A DNA stretch of 15,457 nt. It comes from JBQTHP01 sp052389755. GTDB lineage: Bacteria > Pseudomonadota > Gammaproteobacteria > Steroidobacterales > Steroidobacteraceae. The stretch covers positions 1 through 15,457 of the forward strand of contig JBQTHP010000240.1 of the NCBI GenBank assembly GCA_052389755.1, in the 5' to 3' direction. A program made the translations under genes and the position numbers. The notes under the pieces were generated by a model. It was given only the letters and a program-made list of their open reading frames with translations. It searched no databases and was not told the origin of the DNA. Positions 6,139-12,062 of this stretch are shown piece after piece (position 1 is the first letter of the stretch; every line of letters begins with the position of its first letter).

Positions 6139-6582
6139 CTAGATTTCGATCTTGCCGCCCGCGGCTTCGATCGCCGCGCGGGCACCCTTGGTCGTGCCGA
6201 TGCCCTTCAGGGTCACCGCGTTCTTGATCTCGCCCGACAGCACGACCTTCGCCTGTTCCGCGAACACGGGCACGACGCCGGCCTTCTTGAGCGCATCGAG
6301 ATCGATCGACGCAGCGTCGATCTTCGCAAGCTCATGCAGGCGCACTTCGGCGCGCGTCGCCTTGATCTTCGAGCGGAAGCCGACCTTCGGCAGGCGCCGC
6401 TGCAGCGGCATCTGGCCGCCTTCGAAGCCTCTCTTGTGGTAGCCGCCCTTGCGCGCGCGCTGGCCTTTCACGCCGCGGCCGCAGGTCTTGCCCTGCCCGG
6501 CCGATGCGCCGCGGCCGACGCGCCGGCCCTGCCGCTTGCTGCCTGGCGCGGGCTGCAGCGTGTTCAGCTTCATCCTCGTCAT
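6139..6582 (-). CDS. rplO: 50S ribosomal protein L15
   Basis: L15 is an early-to-middle assembly protein that threads into 23S rRNA. The 147 residues (144 in E. coli) start MTRMKLNTLQPAPGSKRQGR and continue with the glycine/arginine-rich extended arm RGASAGQGKTCGRGVKGQRARKGGYHKRG and FEGGQMPLQRRLPKVGF. The globular part with KIDAASIDLDALKKAGVV follows. The start codon overlaps the rpmD stop in an ATGA arrangement, so translation is probably coupled. secY begins 13 nt downstream. Confidence 0.98.
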   Translation of the reverse strand: MTRMKLNTLQPAPGSKRQGRRVGRGASAGQGKTCGRGVKGQRARKGGYHKRGFEGGQMPLQRRLPKVGFRSKIKATRAEVRLHELAKIDAASIDLDALKKAGVVPVFAEQAKVVLSGEIKNAVTLKGIGTTKGARAAIEAAGGKIEI

Positions 6583-6770
6583 GCCTGCTCCACCTTCAGA
6601 AGGTGCACCGCGGCGTTGATCATGCCGCGATTCTCGGGGGTGCCCGGGACCGTCACGGTCTGGTGTGGCTTGCGCAGCCCGAGCCCGCGCACCGAGGCCC
6701 GGATGGCCTCGAGCTGCCCGTGCACGCTCCTGACGAGCGTCACTTTCAGTTGTTCCGTCTGCTTCGCCAT
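6579..6770 (-). CDS. rpmD: 50S ribosomal protein L30
   Basis: A 63-residue protein, close to the 59 residues of E. coli L30, binding 23S rRNA domain II. The conserved signature LKVTLVRSVHG leads to IRASVRGLGLRKPHQTVTV and NRGMINAAVHLLKVE. It sits 6 nt after rpsE, and its stop overlaps the rplO start by 4 nt (ATGA). Confidence 0.98.
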   Translation of the reverse strand: MAKQTEQLKVTLVRSVHGQLEAIRASVRGLGLRKPHQTVTVPGTPENRGMINAAVHLLKVEQA

Positions 6771-6776
6771 ACGCTT

Positions 6777-7283
6777 CTAGCCCGTGATCTCTTCGAGTGT
6801 CTTGCCGCGTTTCGCGGCGAGCTCCTCGGGCGAACGCACCTTCGCGAGCGCTTCGATGGTCGCGCGCACCACGTTGATCGGATTGCGCGAGCCGTAGCTC
6901 TTCGCGAGCACGTTACGCACGCCCGCGCATTCGAGCACCGCGCGCATGCCGCCGCCGGCGATGACGCCCGTGCCGTCCGACGCGGGCTGCATCAGCACGC
7001 GCGTGGCACCGTGCGCGCCCTTGATCGCGTAGTGCAGCGTATCGTTGCGCAGCGATACGTTGACCATGTTGCGGCGGGCCATCGCCATGGCCTTCGAGAT
7101 GGCGACCGGCACTTCGCGCGCCTTGCCGAACCCGAAACCGACGCGGCCCGATCCGTCGCCCACCACGGTGAGCGCGGTGAAGCCGAACTGCCGGCCGCCC
7201 TTCACGACCTTCGCCGTGCGATTGACCGCGACGAGCTTCTCGAGAAACTCATCGGCCGGCTGGGACTTGTCCATTCTCGCCAT
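6777..7283 (-). CDS. rpsE: 30S ribosomal protein S5
   Basis: S5 has 168 residues (167 in E. coli) and lies at the mRNA entry side of the 30S subunit, where with S3 and S4 it contributes to helicase activity and decoding fidelity. The N-terminal dsRBD-like domain contains FLEKLVAVNRTAKVVKGGR and FGFTALTVVGDGSGRVGFGFGKA. The C-terminal domain contains GHGATRV-equivalent AHGATRVLMQPASDGTGVIA and YGSRNPINVVRATIEAL. AAGGCGG precedes the ATG. It follows rplR by 17 nt. Confidence 0.99.
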   Translation of the reverse strand: MARMDKSQPADEFLEKLVAVNRTAKVVKGGRQFGFTALTVVGDGSGRVGFGFGKAREVPVAISKAMAMARRNMVNVSLRNDTLHYAIKGAHGATRVLMQPASDGTGVIAGGGMRAVLECAGVRNVLAKSYGSRNPINVVRATIEALAKVRSPEELAAKRGKTLEEITG

Positions 7284-7300
7284 GTGAGAACCGCCTTACT

Positions 7301-7660
7301 TCAGATCTCGAGGCCGGCTTCGCGAGCCGCCTCGGCGAGCGCCTTTATGCGCCCGTGAAACTGGAATCCCGATCGATCGAACGCAACCTTGTTCACGCCG
7401 GCCGCCTTCGCGCGCTCGGCGATGGCCCGGCCGACGGCCTTCGCCGCCTCCACATTGCCGGTGCCCTTCAGACCCGTGCGCACGGCTTCCTGCACGGTCG
7501 ATGCCGAAGCGAGGACCTTCGCTCCGGATGCATCCGTCAGCTGCGCGTAAATGTGGCGCGGCGTGCGGTGCACGGTGAGGCGCGCGACTCCGAGCTCGCG
7601 AATGTGAGCGCGGGTCTTGACGGCGCGGCGCAGGCGCCGGTCTTTCTTGGTGGCGGTCAT
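7301..7660 (-). CDS. rplR: 50S ribosomal protein L18
   Basis: L18, together with L5 and L25, binds 5S rRNA in the central protuberance. The 119 residues (117 in E. coli) start with a basic arm (KKDRRLRRAVKTRAHIREL), then RLTVHRTPRHIYAQLTD, and end FDRSGFQFHGRIKALAEAAREAGLEI. FQFHG stands where many relatives have Tyr residues, a conservative change. It follows rplF by 20 nt and precedes rpsE, as in other spc operons. The Shine-Dalgarno (GAGGTTG) is distant and weak. Confidence 0.98.
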   Translation of the reverse strand: MTATKKDRRLRRAVKTRAHIRELGVARLTVHRTPRHIYAQLTDASGAKVLASASTVQEAVRTGLKGTGNVEAAKAVGRAIAERAKAAGVNKVAFDRSGFQFHGRIKALAEAAREAGLEI

Positions 7661-7680
7661 GATCGGTTACAACCTCGGCG

Positions 7681-8211
7681 CTACTTCTTCTTGCCTTCCT
7701 TCATGACGATCTGCTCGCCGACGTACCGCACGCCCTTGCCCTTGTAGGGCTCGGGCGGACGGACGTGGCGAATCTCGGCGGCCACCTGACCGACCTTCTG
7801 GCGGTCGATGCCCTTCACCACGATTTCCGTCTGGCTCGGCGTCTCGATCGTGATGCCCTCGGGTATCGGGTAGCTCACCGGATGAGAGAACCCGAGCGTG
7901 AGGTTCAGAGCCTTGCCCTGCACAGCCGCGCGAAAGCCGACTCCGACGAGCTCGAGCTTGCGCTCGTAGCCCTTCGTGACGCCGAGCACCATGTTGGCGA
8001 GGTGCGCCCGCGTTGCGCCCGCGAGCATCGCAAGGCCGTCGCCGTCGCCGTACTTCACGGCAAGCTTCTTCTCCTCCTGAACGACCGACACGCCGCGCGC
8101 GATCGACAGGTTGAGCGAACCCTTGGCGCCCTTGATCGTCACCGCATCCGCGCCGACGGCGGCGGTCACGCCCTGCGGCAACTCGATCGTCCGGTTCGCA
8201 ACTCTACTCAT
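7681..8211 (-). CDS. rplF: 50S ribosomal protein L6
   Basis: L6 binds 23S rRNA near the sarcin-ricin loop and supports factor binding. From the chosen start it has 176 residues, matching the E. coli length of 177, and begins MSRVANRTIELPQGV. The two L6 repeats are visible, the second containing LVGVGFRAAVQGKALNLTLGFSHPV and ending in the signature RPPEPYKGKGVRYVGE, then basic KEGKKK. The reading frame stays open to an ATG at 8259, but those 16 extra residues would run through the palindrome at 8231-8255 and lack family similarity. The Shine-Dalgarno before 8211 is weak (GCGAAG), and a small CGGC-GAA-GCCG hairpin abuts the start codon. Confidence 0.97.
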   Translation of the reverse strand: MSRVANRTIELPQGVTAAVGADAVTIKGAKGSLNLSIARGVSVVQEEKKLAVKYGDGDGLAMLAGATRAHLANMVLGVTKGYERKLELVGVGFRAAVQGKALNLTLGFSHPVSYPIPEGITIETPSQTEIVVKGIDRQKVGQVAAEIRHVRPPEPYKGKGVRYVGEQIVMKEGKKK

Positions 8212-8230
8212 CGGCTTCGCCGAACTTTCA

Positions 8231-8255
8231 ACGGGGTTCGCTGGGCGAACCCCGT
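8231..8255. repeat. Palindromic repeat, copy 2, in the rpsH-rplF gap
   Basis: ACGGGGTTCGC (8231-8241) and GCGAACCCCGT (8245-8255) are perfect 11-bp arms around the loop TGG. The arms are identical to those of the element at 4188-4217. It occupies half of a 52-nt spacer and ends 19 nt upstream of the rplF start. Confidence 0.9.
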
Positions 8256-8263
8256 ACATGCAA

Positions 8264-8659
8264 TTACGCGACGATGCATAGCACCTCTCCGCCCTGACCG
8301 ATGGAGCGCGCCTGCGCGTCGGTCATCACGCCGCGCGGCGTCGAGACGATTACCGTGCCCATGCCGCCCAGGATCTTCGGCAGCTCGTCCTTGCCGCGGT
8401 AGATGCGAAGCCCCGGCTTGCTCACGCGCTCGAGCCGGTCGATGACCGGACGGCCCTCGTAGTACTTCAGCTCGATGGTGAGCGTCGGCTTCTCGCGCTC
8501 GCCCGCGATGCGGTAGTCGGCGATGTAGCCTTCGTCCTTCAGGACCTTCGCGACGGCCGTCTTCAGCTTCGACGACGCGAGGCTCACCTCGGGCTTGCGC
8601 GCCGCCTGGCCGTTGCGGATGCGGGTGAGAAGGTCGGCGATCGGATCGGTCATGCTCAT
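8264..8659 (-). CDS. rpsH: 30S ribosomal protein S8
   Basis: S8 organises the central domain of 16S rRNA (helix 21) and in E. coli is the translational repressor of the spc operon, acting on rplE mRNA. The 131 residues (130 in E. coli) begin MSMTDPIADLLTRIRNGQAA. The middle contains SSKLKTAVAKVLKDEGYI, and the C-terminal rRNA-binding signature is STPRGVMTDAQARSIGQGGE. The frame extends upstream to 8707 inside rpsN, but the start at 8659 matches the family exactly and has GAGGG before it. It begins 10 nt after rpsN. Confidence 0.98.
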   Translation of the reverse strand: MSMTDPIADLLTRIRNGQAARKPEVSLASSKLKTAVAKVLKDEGYIADYRIAGEREKPTLTIELKYYEGRPVIDRLERVSKPGLRIYRGKDELPKILGGMGTVIVSTPRGVMTDAQARSIGQGGEVLCIVA

Positions 8660-8669
8660 ACGCGCGCCC

Positions 8670-8975
8670 TCACCAGCTCGCCTTGCCGAGGCCCGGAATC
8701 TCGCCACGGTTCGCGACCTCGCGGATCTTCACCCGCGAGAGGCCGAACTTGCGGTACACCCCGCGTGAACGGCCCGTGATCGCGCAGCGCATGCGCTGGC
8801 GCGACGGGCTCGCATCGCGCGGCTGCGCCTGCAGTTTCGCCTGCGCGTCGGCGCGCTGCTCCGGAGAAGTCTTCGGGCTGCGGATCAGCTCCTTGAGCTG
8901 CGCGCGCTTTGCCGCGTACTTCTTCACGAGCTTCGCGCGACGCTTCTCGCGCTCGATCATGTTCGTCTTGGCCAT
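8670..8975 (-). CDS. rpsN: 30S ribosomal protein S14, zinc-independent form
   Basis: S14 binds late in 30S head assembly. The 101-residue length equals the long C-minus type of E. coli, and the CXXC zinc pairs are absent. It begins MAKTNMIEREKRRAKLVKKY, followed by a charged helical segment, and ends with RCAITGRSRGVYRKFGLSRVKIREVANRGEIPGL. It sits between rplE and rpsH, the standard spc position. The long form fits a proteobacterium and argues against Gram-positive groups that carry the 61-residue zinc form. Confidence 0.98.
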   Translation of the reverse strand: MAKTNMIEREKRRAKLVKKYAAKRAQLKELIRSPKTSPEQRADAQAKLQAQPRDASPSRQRMRCAITGRSRGVYRKFGLSRVKIREVANRGEIPGLGKASW

Positions 8976-8993
8976 AAGTGCTGATCGTTCCTC

Positions 8994-9533
8994 TTACTTG
9001 CGGAACGGGAAATTGAACGCCTCGAGCAGTGCCCGACCCGTCTTGTTGTCCCTTGCCGTCGTCGTGATCGTGATGTCCATGCCCCGGAGCTGATCGATCT
9101 GGTCGTACTGGATCTCCGGAAAGATGATCTGCTCTTTCACGCCGAGGCTGTAGTTTCCCTGCCCGTCGAACGCGCGCGGCGAGATCCCGCGGAAGTCGCG
9201 CACGCGCGGCAGGGCGATATTGATGAGCCGGTCGAGGAACTCGTACATGCGCGCACCGCGCAGCGTCACCTTGCAGCCGACCGGCAGCCCCGCCCGCAGC
9301 TTGAAGGTGGCGATCGACTTCCTCGACTTGCAGATCAGCGGCTTCTGGCCGGTGATCCTGGTGAGGTCGGCCACCGCCGCGTCCATCACCTTCTTGTCGG
9401 CGACTGCCTCGCCGACGCCCATGTTCACCGTGATCTTGGTGATCTTCGGCACCTGCATCTCGTTCGGGACGCCGAGATCCTGCTTGAGCCGCGGGATCAC
9501 CGTCTCGCGGTAGTACTGTTGAAGTCTTGCCAT
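8994..9533 (-). CDS. rplE: 50S ribosomal protein L5
   Basis: L5 is one of the 5S rRNA-binding proteins of the central protuberance and contacts the P-site tRNA. The 179 residues, identical in length to E. coli, begin MARLQQYYRETVIPRLKQDL. Conserved blocks are MQVPKITKITVNMGVGEA, TGQKPLICKSRKSIATFKLR, VGCKVTLRGARMYEFLDRLI, and EQIIFPEIQYDQID with GMDITITTTA. A second in-frame ATG at 9557 overlaps the rplX stop as TGATG and would add eight residues (MCVDECDL). I prefer 9533 from family length, though the Shine-Dalgarno there is poor and coupling through TGATG is possible. Confidence 0.97.
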   Translation of the reverse strand: MARLQQYYRETVIPRLKQDLGVPNEMQVPKITKITVNMGVGEAVADKKVMDAAVADLTRITGQKPLICKSRKSIATFKLRAGLPVGCKVTLRGARMYEFLDRLINIALPRVRDFRGISPRAFDGQGNYSLGVKEQIIFPEIQYDQIDQLRGMDITITTTARDNKTGRALLEAFNFPFRK

Positions 9534-9556
9534 AAGGTCACACTCATCGACGCACA

Positions 9557-9874
9557 TCAGGCGTCGATCATTTCTCCGTTGGACTTGAAGAAGCGCACCT
9601 TCTTGCCGTCGGTGAGCGTCTTGAAGCCGATTCGATCGGCCCTCTTGGCCGACGGGTTCCAGATAGCCACCTTGGACACCGGCAGCGGCGCCTCTTTCTC
9701 GATGATGCCGCCCTGTCGATTCACCTGCGGGTTCGCCTTCGTGTGCCGCTTCACCCGGTTCACGCTCTCGACGAGCACCTGGTCGTTGGGAAGCACCTCG
9801 ATCACGGCGCCGCGGCGGCCCTTGTCCCGGCCCGCGATCACCACCACCTGATCACCCTTACGAATCTTCTTCAT
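9557..9874 (-). CDS. rplX: 50S ribosomal protein L24
   Basis: L24 is one of the two initiators of 50S assembly, binding the 5' domain of 23S rRNA near the tunnel exit. The 105 residues (104 in E. coli) open with a KOW motif (KKIRKGDQVVVIAGRDKGRRG, about residues 2-22) and include HTKANPQVNRQGGIIEKEAPL and SKVAIWNP. The ribosome-binding region is built from heptamer repeats: three GAAGGCT/GAGGGCT units end directly at the ATG, so AAGG appears at several distances. It follows rplN by 29 nt. Confidence 0.98.
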   Translation of the reverse strand: MKKIRKGDQVVVIAGRDKGRRGAVIEVLPNDQVLVESVNRVKRHTKANPQVNRQGGIIEKEAPLPVSKVAIWNPSAKRADRIGFKTLTDGKKVRFFKSNGEMIDA

Positions 9875-9895
9875 AGCCTTCAGCCTTCAGCCCTC
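9875..9895 (-). repeat. Three heptamers forming the rplX ribosome-binding region
   Basis: AGCCTTC (9875-9881), AGCCTTC (9882-9888) and AGCCCTC (9889-9895) on the plus strand read GAGGGCT-GAAGGCT-GAAGGCT on the mRNA strand, abutting the rplX ATG. Each unit carries an AGG core usable as a Shine-Dalgarno. A fourth degenerate copy (GGCCCTTC) reaches the rplN stop region. Confidence 0.85.
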
Positions 9896-9903
9896 GGCCC
9901 TTC

Positions 9904-10272
9904 TCACAGCACTTCCGGCGCGAGCGAAATGATCTTCATGAACTGCACGGTGCGCAGCTCGCGCGTCACCGGCCCGAAGATGCGCGTGCCGATCGGCTCG
10001 AGCTTGTTCGTCAGCAGCACCGCCGCGTTGCCGTCGAAGCGGATCAGCGAGCCATCCGGGCGGCGCACACCGCGCTTCGTGCGCACGACCACCGCGTCGT
10101 ACACCTCGCCCTTCTTCACCTTGCCGCGCGGGATCGCGTCCTTGACGCTCACCTTGATGACATCCCCGACGGTGGCATAGCGCCGGCGCGTGCCGCCGAG
10201 CACCTTGATGCACATGAGCGTGCGGGCGCCGCTGTTGTCGGCGGCGTTCAACATCGTGCGCATCTGGATCAT
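9904..10272 (-). CDS. rplN: 50S ribosomal protein L14
   Basis: L14 lies at the subunit interface, forms bridge B8, and is where RsfS docks to silence ribosomes. The 122 residues (123 in E. coli) begin MIQMRTMLNAADNSGARTLM. Conserved blocks are CIKVLGG, IPRGKVKKGEVYDAVVVRT, RRPDGSLIRFDGNAAVLL and IGTRIFGPVTREL, ending MKIISLAPEVL. The frame stays open to 10353 inside rpsQ, but the start at 10272 matches the family and follows GGAGGG by 8 nt. That Shine-Dalgarno overlaps the rpsQ stop region; the gap is 14 nt. Confidence 0.99.
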   Translation of the reverse strand: MIQMRTMLNAADNSGARTLMCIKVLGGTRRRYATVGDVIKVSVKDAIPRGKVKKGEVYDAVVVRTKRGVRRPDGSLIRFDGNAAVLLTNKLEPIGTRIFGPVTRELRTVQFMKIISLAPEVL

Positions 10273-10286
10273 GGCCGCGCCCTCCT

Positions 10287-10580
10287 TCAGCCCGTCGCCC
10301 GCGTGACGACCTTCACGAGGCGCCACGACTTGCGACGCGACAGCGGCCGGCACGGCGCGATCGTCACCGTGTCGCCCTCTTTCGACTCGCCGCTCTCGTC
10401 ATGCGCGAGCAGCTTCGTCGTGCGCCGGATGTACTTGCCGTACGTCGGGTGGCGCACGAGCCGCTCGACCTCGACGGCGATCGTCTTGCGCATCTTGTTG
10501 CTGACGACGCGTCCCGTGAGGGTACGCTTGCCTTTCGCTTCCGCAGCGCCCTTTTCCTGAGCTCTCGGTTCCGCGTTCAT
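10287..10580 (-). CDS. rpsQ: 30S ribosomal protein S17
   Basis: S17 is a primary binder of the 16S 5' domain with an OB fold. The protein has 97 residues against 84 in E. coli; the excess is a hydrophilic N-terminus (MNAEPRAQEKGAAEAKGK). The core is LTGRVVSNKMRKTIAVEVER, HPTYGKYIRRTTKLLAHDE, and EGDTVTIAPCRPLSRRKSWRLVKV. The ATG overlaps the rpmC stop by 4 nt (ATGA), which favours this start and translational coupling. Confidence 0.98.
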   Translation of the reverse strand: MNAEPRAQEKGAAEAKGKRTLTGRVVSNKMRKTIAVEVERLVRHPTYGKYIRRTTKLLAHDESGESKEGDTVTIAPCRPLSRRKSWRLVKVVTRATG

Positions 10581-10789
10581 TTCTTGCCGCCTCCGCTCGC
10601 GCGCGACTCGCTTTCGCGCATCACCGTCTTCAGGCGCGCGATGCTCTTGCGCACCTTGCCGTACTGATCCGGCTTCACCGTCTGTCCCGTGGCACGCTGC
10701 ATGCGCAGCGCGAACTGTTCCTTGCGCAGCTTCAGGAGCTCATCGCCGAGCTCGGCTCCCGATTTCTTGCGCAGATCCTTCGCTTCCAT
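10577..10789 (-). CDS. rpmC: 50S ribosomal protein L29
   Basis: L29 is a two-helix protein near the tunnel exit that helps form the docking site for trigger factor and SRP together with L23. The 70 residues (63 in E. coli) begin MEAKDLRKKSGAELGDELLK. The signature KEQFALRMQRATGQ and the KVRKSIARLKTVM helix are present, followed by a short Ser/Gly/Lys tail. The rplP stop TGA directly abuts the ATG with no spacer, and the stop overlaps rpsQ by 4 nt. Confidence 0.98.
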   Translation of the reverse strand: MEAKDLRKKSGAELGDELLKLRKEQFALRMQRATGQTVKPDQYGKVRKSIARLKTVMRESESRASGGGKK

Positions 10790-11203
10790 TCATCTAACCT
10801 GCCGTTTCACGAAGGACGTCGACACGGAGAGCTTCGCGCCCGCGAGCCGGAACGCCTCGCGCGCGGTCCTCTCGTCGACGCCTTCCATCTCGAACAGCAC
10901 CTTCCCGGGCTGCACTTTCGCCACCCAGTACTCGACGTTGCCCTTGCCGCTGCCCATGCGCACTTCGAGCGGCTTCTTGGTGATCGGCACGTCGGGGAAC
11001 ACGCGGATCCAGATCTGACCGCCGCGCTTCACGTAGCGCGCCATCGCGCGCCGCGCCGCCTCGATCTCGCGCGCCGTCATGCGGGCACGGCTCGTCGCCT
11101 TCAGGCCGAACTCGCCGAAGGAAACGCTGCTGCCGCGATGTGCCATGCCGCCGTTGCGGCCTTTGAACATCTTGCGGTACTTGGTGCGTTTGGGTTGCAG
11201 CAT
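10790..11203 (-). CDS. rplP: 50S ribosomal protein L16
   Basis: L16 contacts A-site tRNA and is needed late in 50S assembly. The 137 residues (136 in E. coli) start MLQPKRTKYRKMFKGRNGG. GSSVSFGEFGLKA, RAMARYVKRGGQIWIRVFPD, KKPLEVRMGSGKGNVEYWVA and GKVLFEMEG are all conserved; the Arg in VRMGSGKG corresponds to the site hydroxylated by the YcfD/RoxA oxygenase in E. coli. The start lacks a strong Shine-Dalgarno (AAAGAG touches the ATG), and the base of a very large inverted repeat lies only 6 nt upstream. The gap to rpsC (112 nt) is the largest inside the cluster. Confidence 0.98.
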   Translation of the reverse strand: MLQPKRTKYRKMFKGRNGGMAHRGSSVSFGEFGLKATSRARMTAREIEAARRAMARYVKRGGQIWIRVFPDVPITKKPLEVRMGSGKGNVEYWVAKVQPGKVLFEMEGVDERTAREAFRLAGAKLSVSTSFVKRQVR

Positions 11204-11209
11204 CTCTTT

Positions 11210-11309
11210 AGCTCACAGCCTACAGCTCACAGCCAACAGCCCGGACTGCCAGCGCCGAGGAAGGCGTTCTTCCTCCGGGCTGTAAGCTGTCGGCTGTAGG
11301 CTGTCAGCT
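11210..11309. repeat. Large heptamer-built inverted repeat between rpsC and rplP
   Basis: Two 36-bp arms, 11210-11245 and 11274-11309, are inverted with 31 of 36 positions complementary. The left arm reads AGCTCAC-AGCCTAC-AGCTCAC-AGCCAAC-AGCCCGGA; the right arm, reversed, reads AGCTGAC-AGCCTAC-AGCCGAC-AGCTTAC-AGCCCGGA. The 28-nt loop (11246-11273) holds a smaller GAGGAA/TTCCTC stem. The structure nearly fills the spacer and ends 6 nt before the rplP ATG. There is no T-run after it, so it does not resemble a classical terminator. Confidence 0.92.
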
Positions 11310-11315
11310 TCTTCA

Positions 11316-12059
11316 TCATGCGCTCGCTGGTTCCGCGGGAGGCGGAGCAGCCGGAGTCGTCGCAACGGCAGCAGGCGCTTCACCCTCCGCCGGCGGCGCA
11401 GCCGCGGCTTCCAGCTCGGCCTTGTCGAAGACCTCGCCCTTGAAGATCCACACCTTCACGCCGATCACGCCGTAGGTCGTGCGCGCCTCGGCAAGGCCGT
11501 AGTCGATGTCGGCGCGGAACGTGTGGAGCGGGATGCGCCCCTCGCGATACCACTCGGTGCGCGCGATTTCGGCGCCGTTCAGGCGACCGGATACCCGGAC
11601 CTTCACGCCCAGCGCCCCGCTTCGCATCGTGCTCATCACGGCGCGCTTCATCGCGCGGCGGAACATCACGCGCTTTTCGATCTGCTGCGCGATGCTGTCG
11701 GCGACGAGCAGCGCGTCGAGCTCGGGCTTTCTGATCTCGGCGATGTTCAGCCGCACGTCGGTGATCGCCATGCCGAGCATCTTCGCCGTGTCCTGGCGCA
11801 GCTTCTCGATGTCCTCGCCCTTCTTGCCGATCACGATGCCGGGCCGTGCGGTCTGGATGGTGATGCTCACCTTCTTGGCCGCGCGCTCGATCTGAATGCG
11901 GCTCACCGACGCGTCGGCGAGTTTCTCGCGCAGGAACTCGCGCACGCGAAAGTCGGTGTGCACATGCGTCGGGAACTGCTTCTTGCTCGCGTACCACTTC
12001 GACGTCCAGTCGCGGGTGATGCCGAGCCGTATGCCGATCGGGTTGACCTTCTGGCCCAT
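11316..12059 (-). CDS. rpsC: 30S ribosomal protein S3
   Basis: S3 lines the mRNA entry channel and takes part in mRNA unwinding. The 247 residues (233 in E. coli) begin MGQKVNPIGIRLGITRDWTS. The type II KH domain contains PGIVIGKKGEDIEKLR with the GKKG loop at 78-81. The C-terminal domain has SGRLNGAEIARTEWYREGRIPLHT and YGVIGVKVWIFKGE. From about residue 215 a low-complexity Ala/Pro/Glu tail runs to the end. The ATG is 3 nt after the rplV stop. Confidence 0.99.
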   Translation of the reverse strand: MGQKVNPIGIRLGITRDWTSKWYASKKQFPTHVHTDFRVREFLREKLADASVSRIQIERAAKKVSITIQTARPGIVIGKKGEDIEKLRQDTAKMLGMAITDVRLNIAEIRKPELDALLVADSIAQQIEKRVMFRRAMKRAVMSTMRSGALGVKVRVSGRLNGAEIARTEWYREGRIPLHTFRADIDYGLAEARTTYGVIGVKVWIFKGEVFDKAELEAAAAPPAEGEAPAAVATTPAAPPPAEPASA

Positions 12060-12062
12060 TCG

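Noticed and set aside
4713..6227. A 504-codon open frame on the plus strand opposite secY
   Set aside because: Its composition is extremely rich in Arg, His, Asp and Glu with no domain character, as expected for the antisense of a GC-rich membrane-protein gene. secY on the other strand is unmistakable.
8212..8259. Longer rplF start at 8259
   Set aside because: It would translate through the palindromic repeat and add residues absent from L6; the start at 8211 gives the family length.
11210..11309. CRISPR-like array or phage attachment site
   Set aside because: The units are contiguous degenerate heptamers arranged as an inverted repeat, without the long uniform repeats and unique spacers of CRISPR and without an integrase gene nearby.
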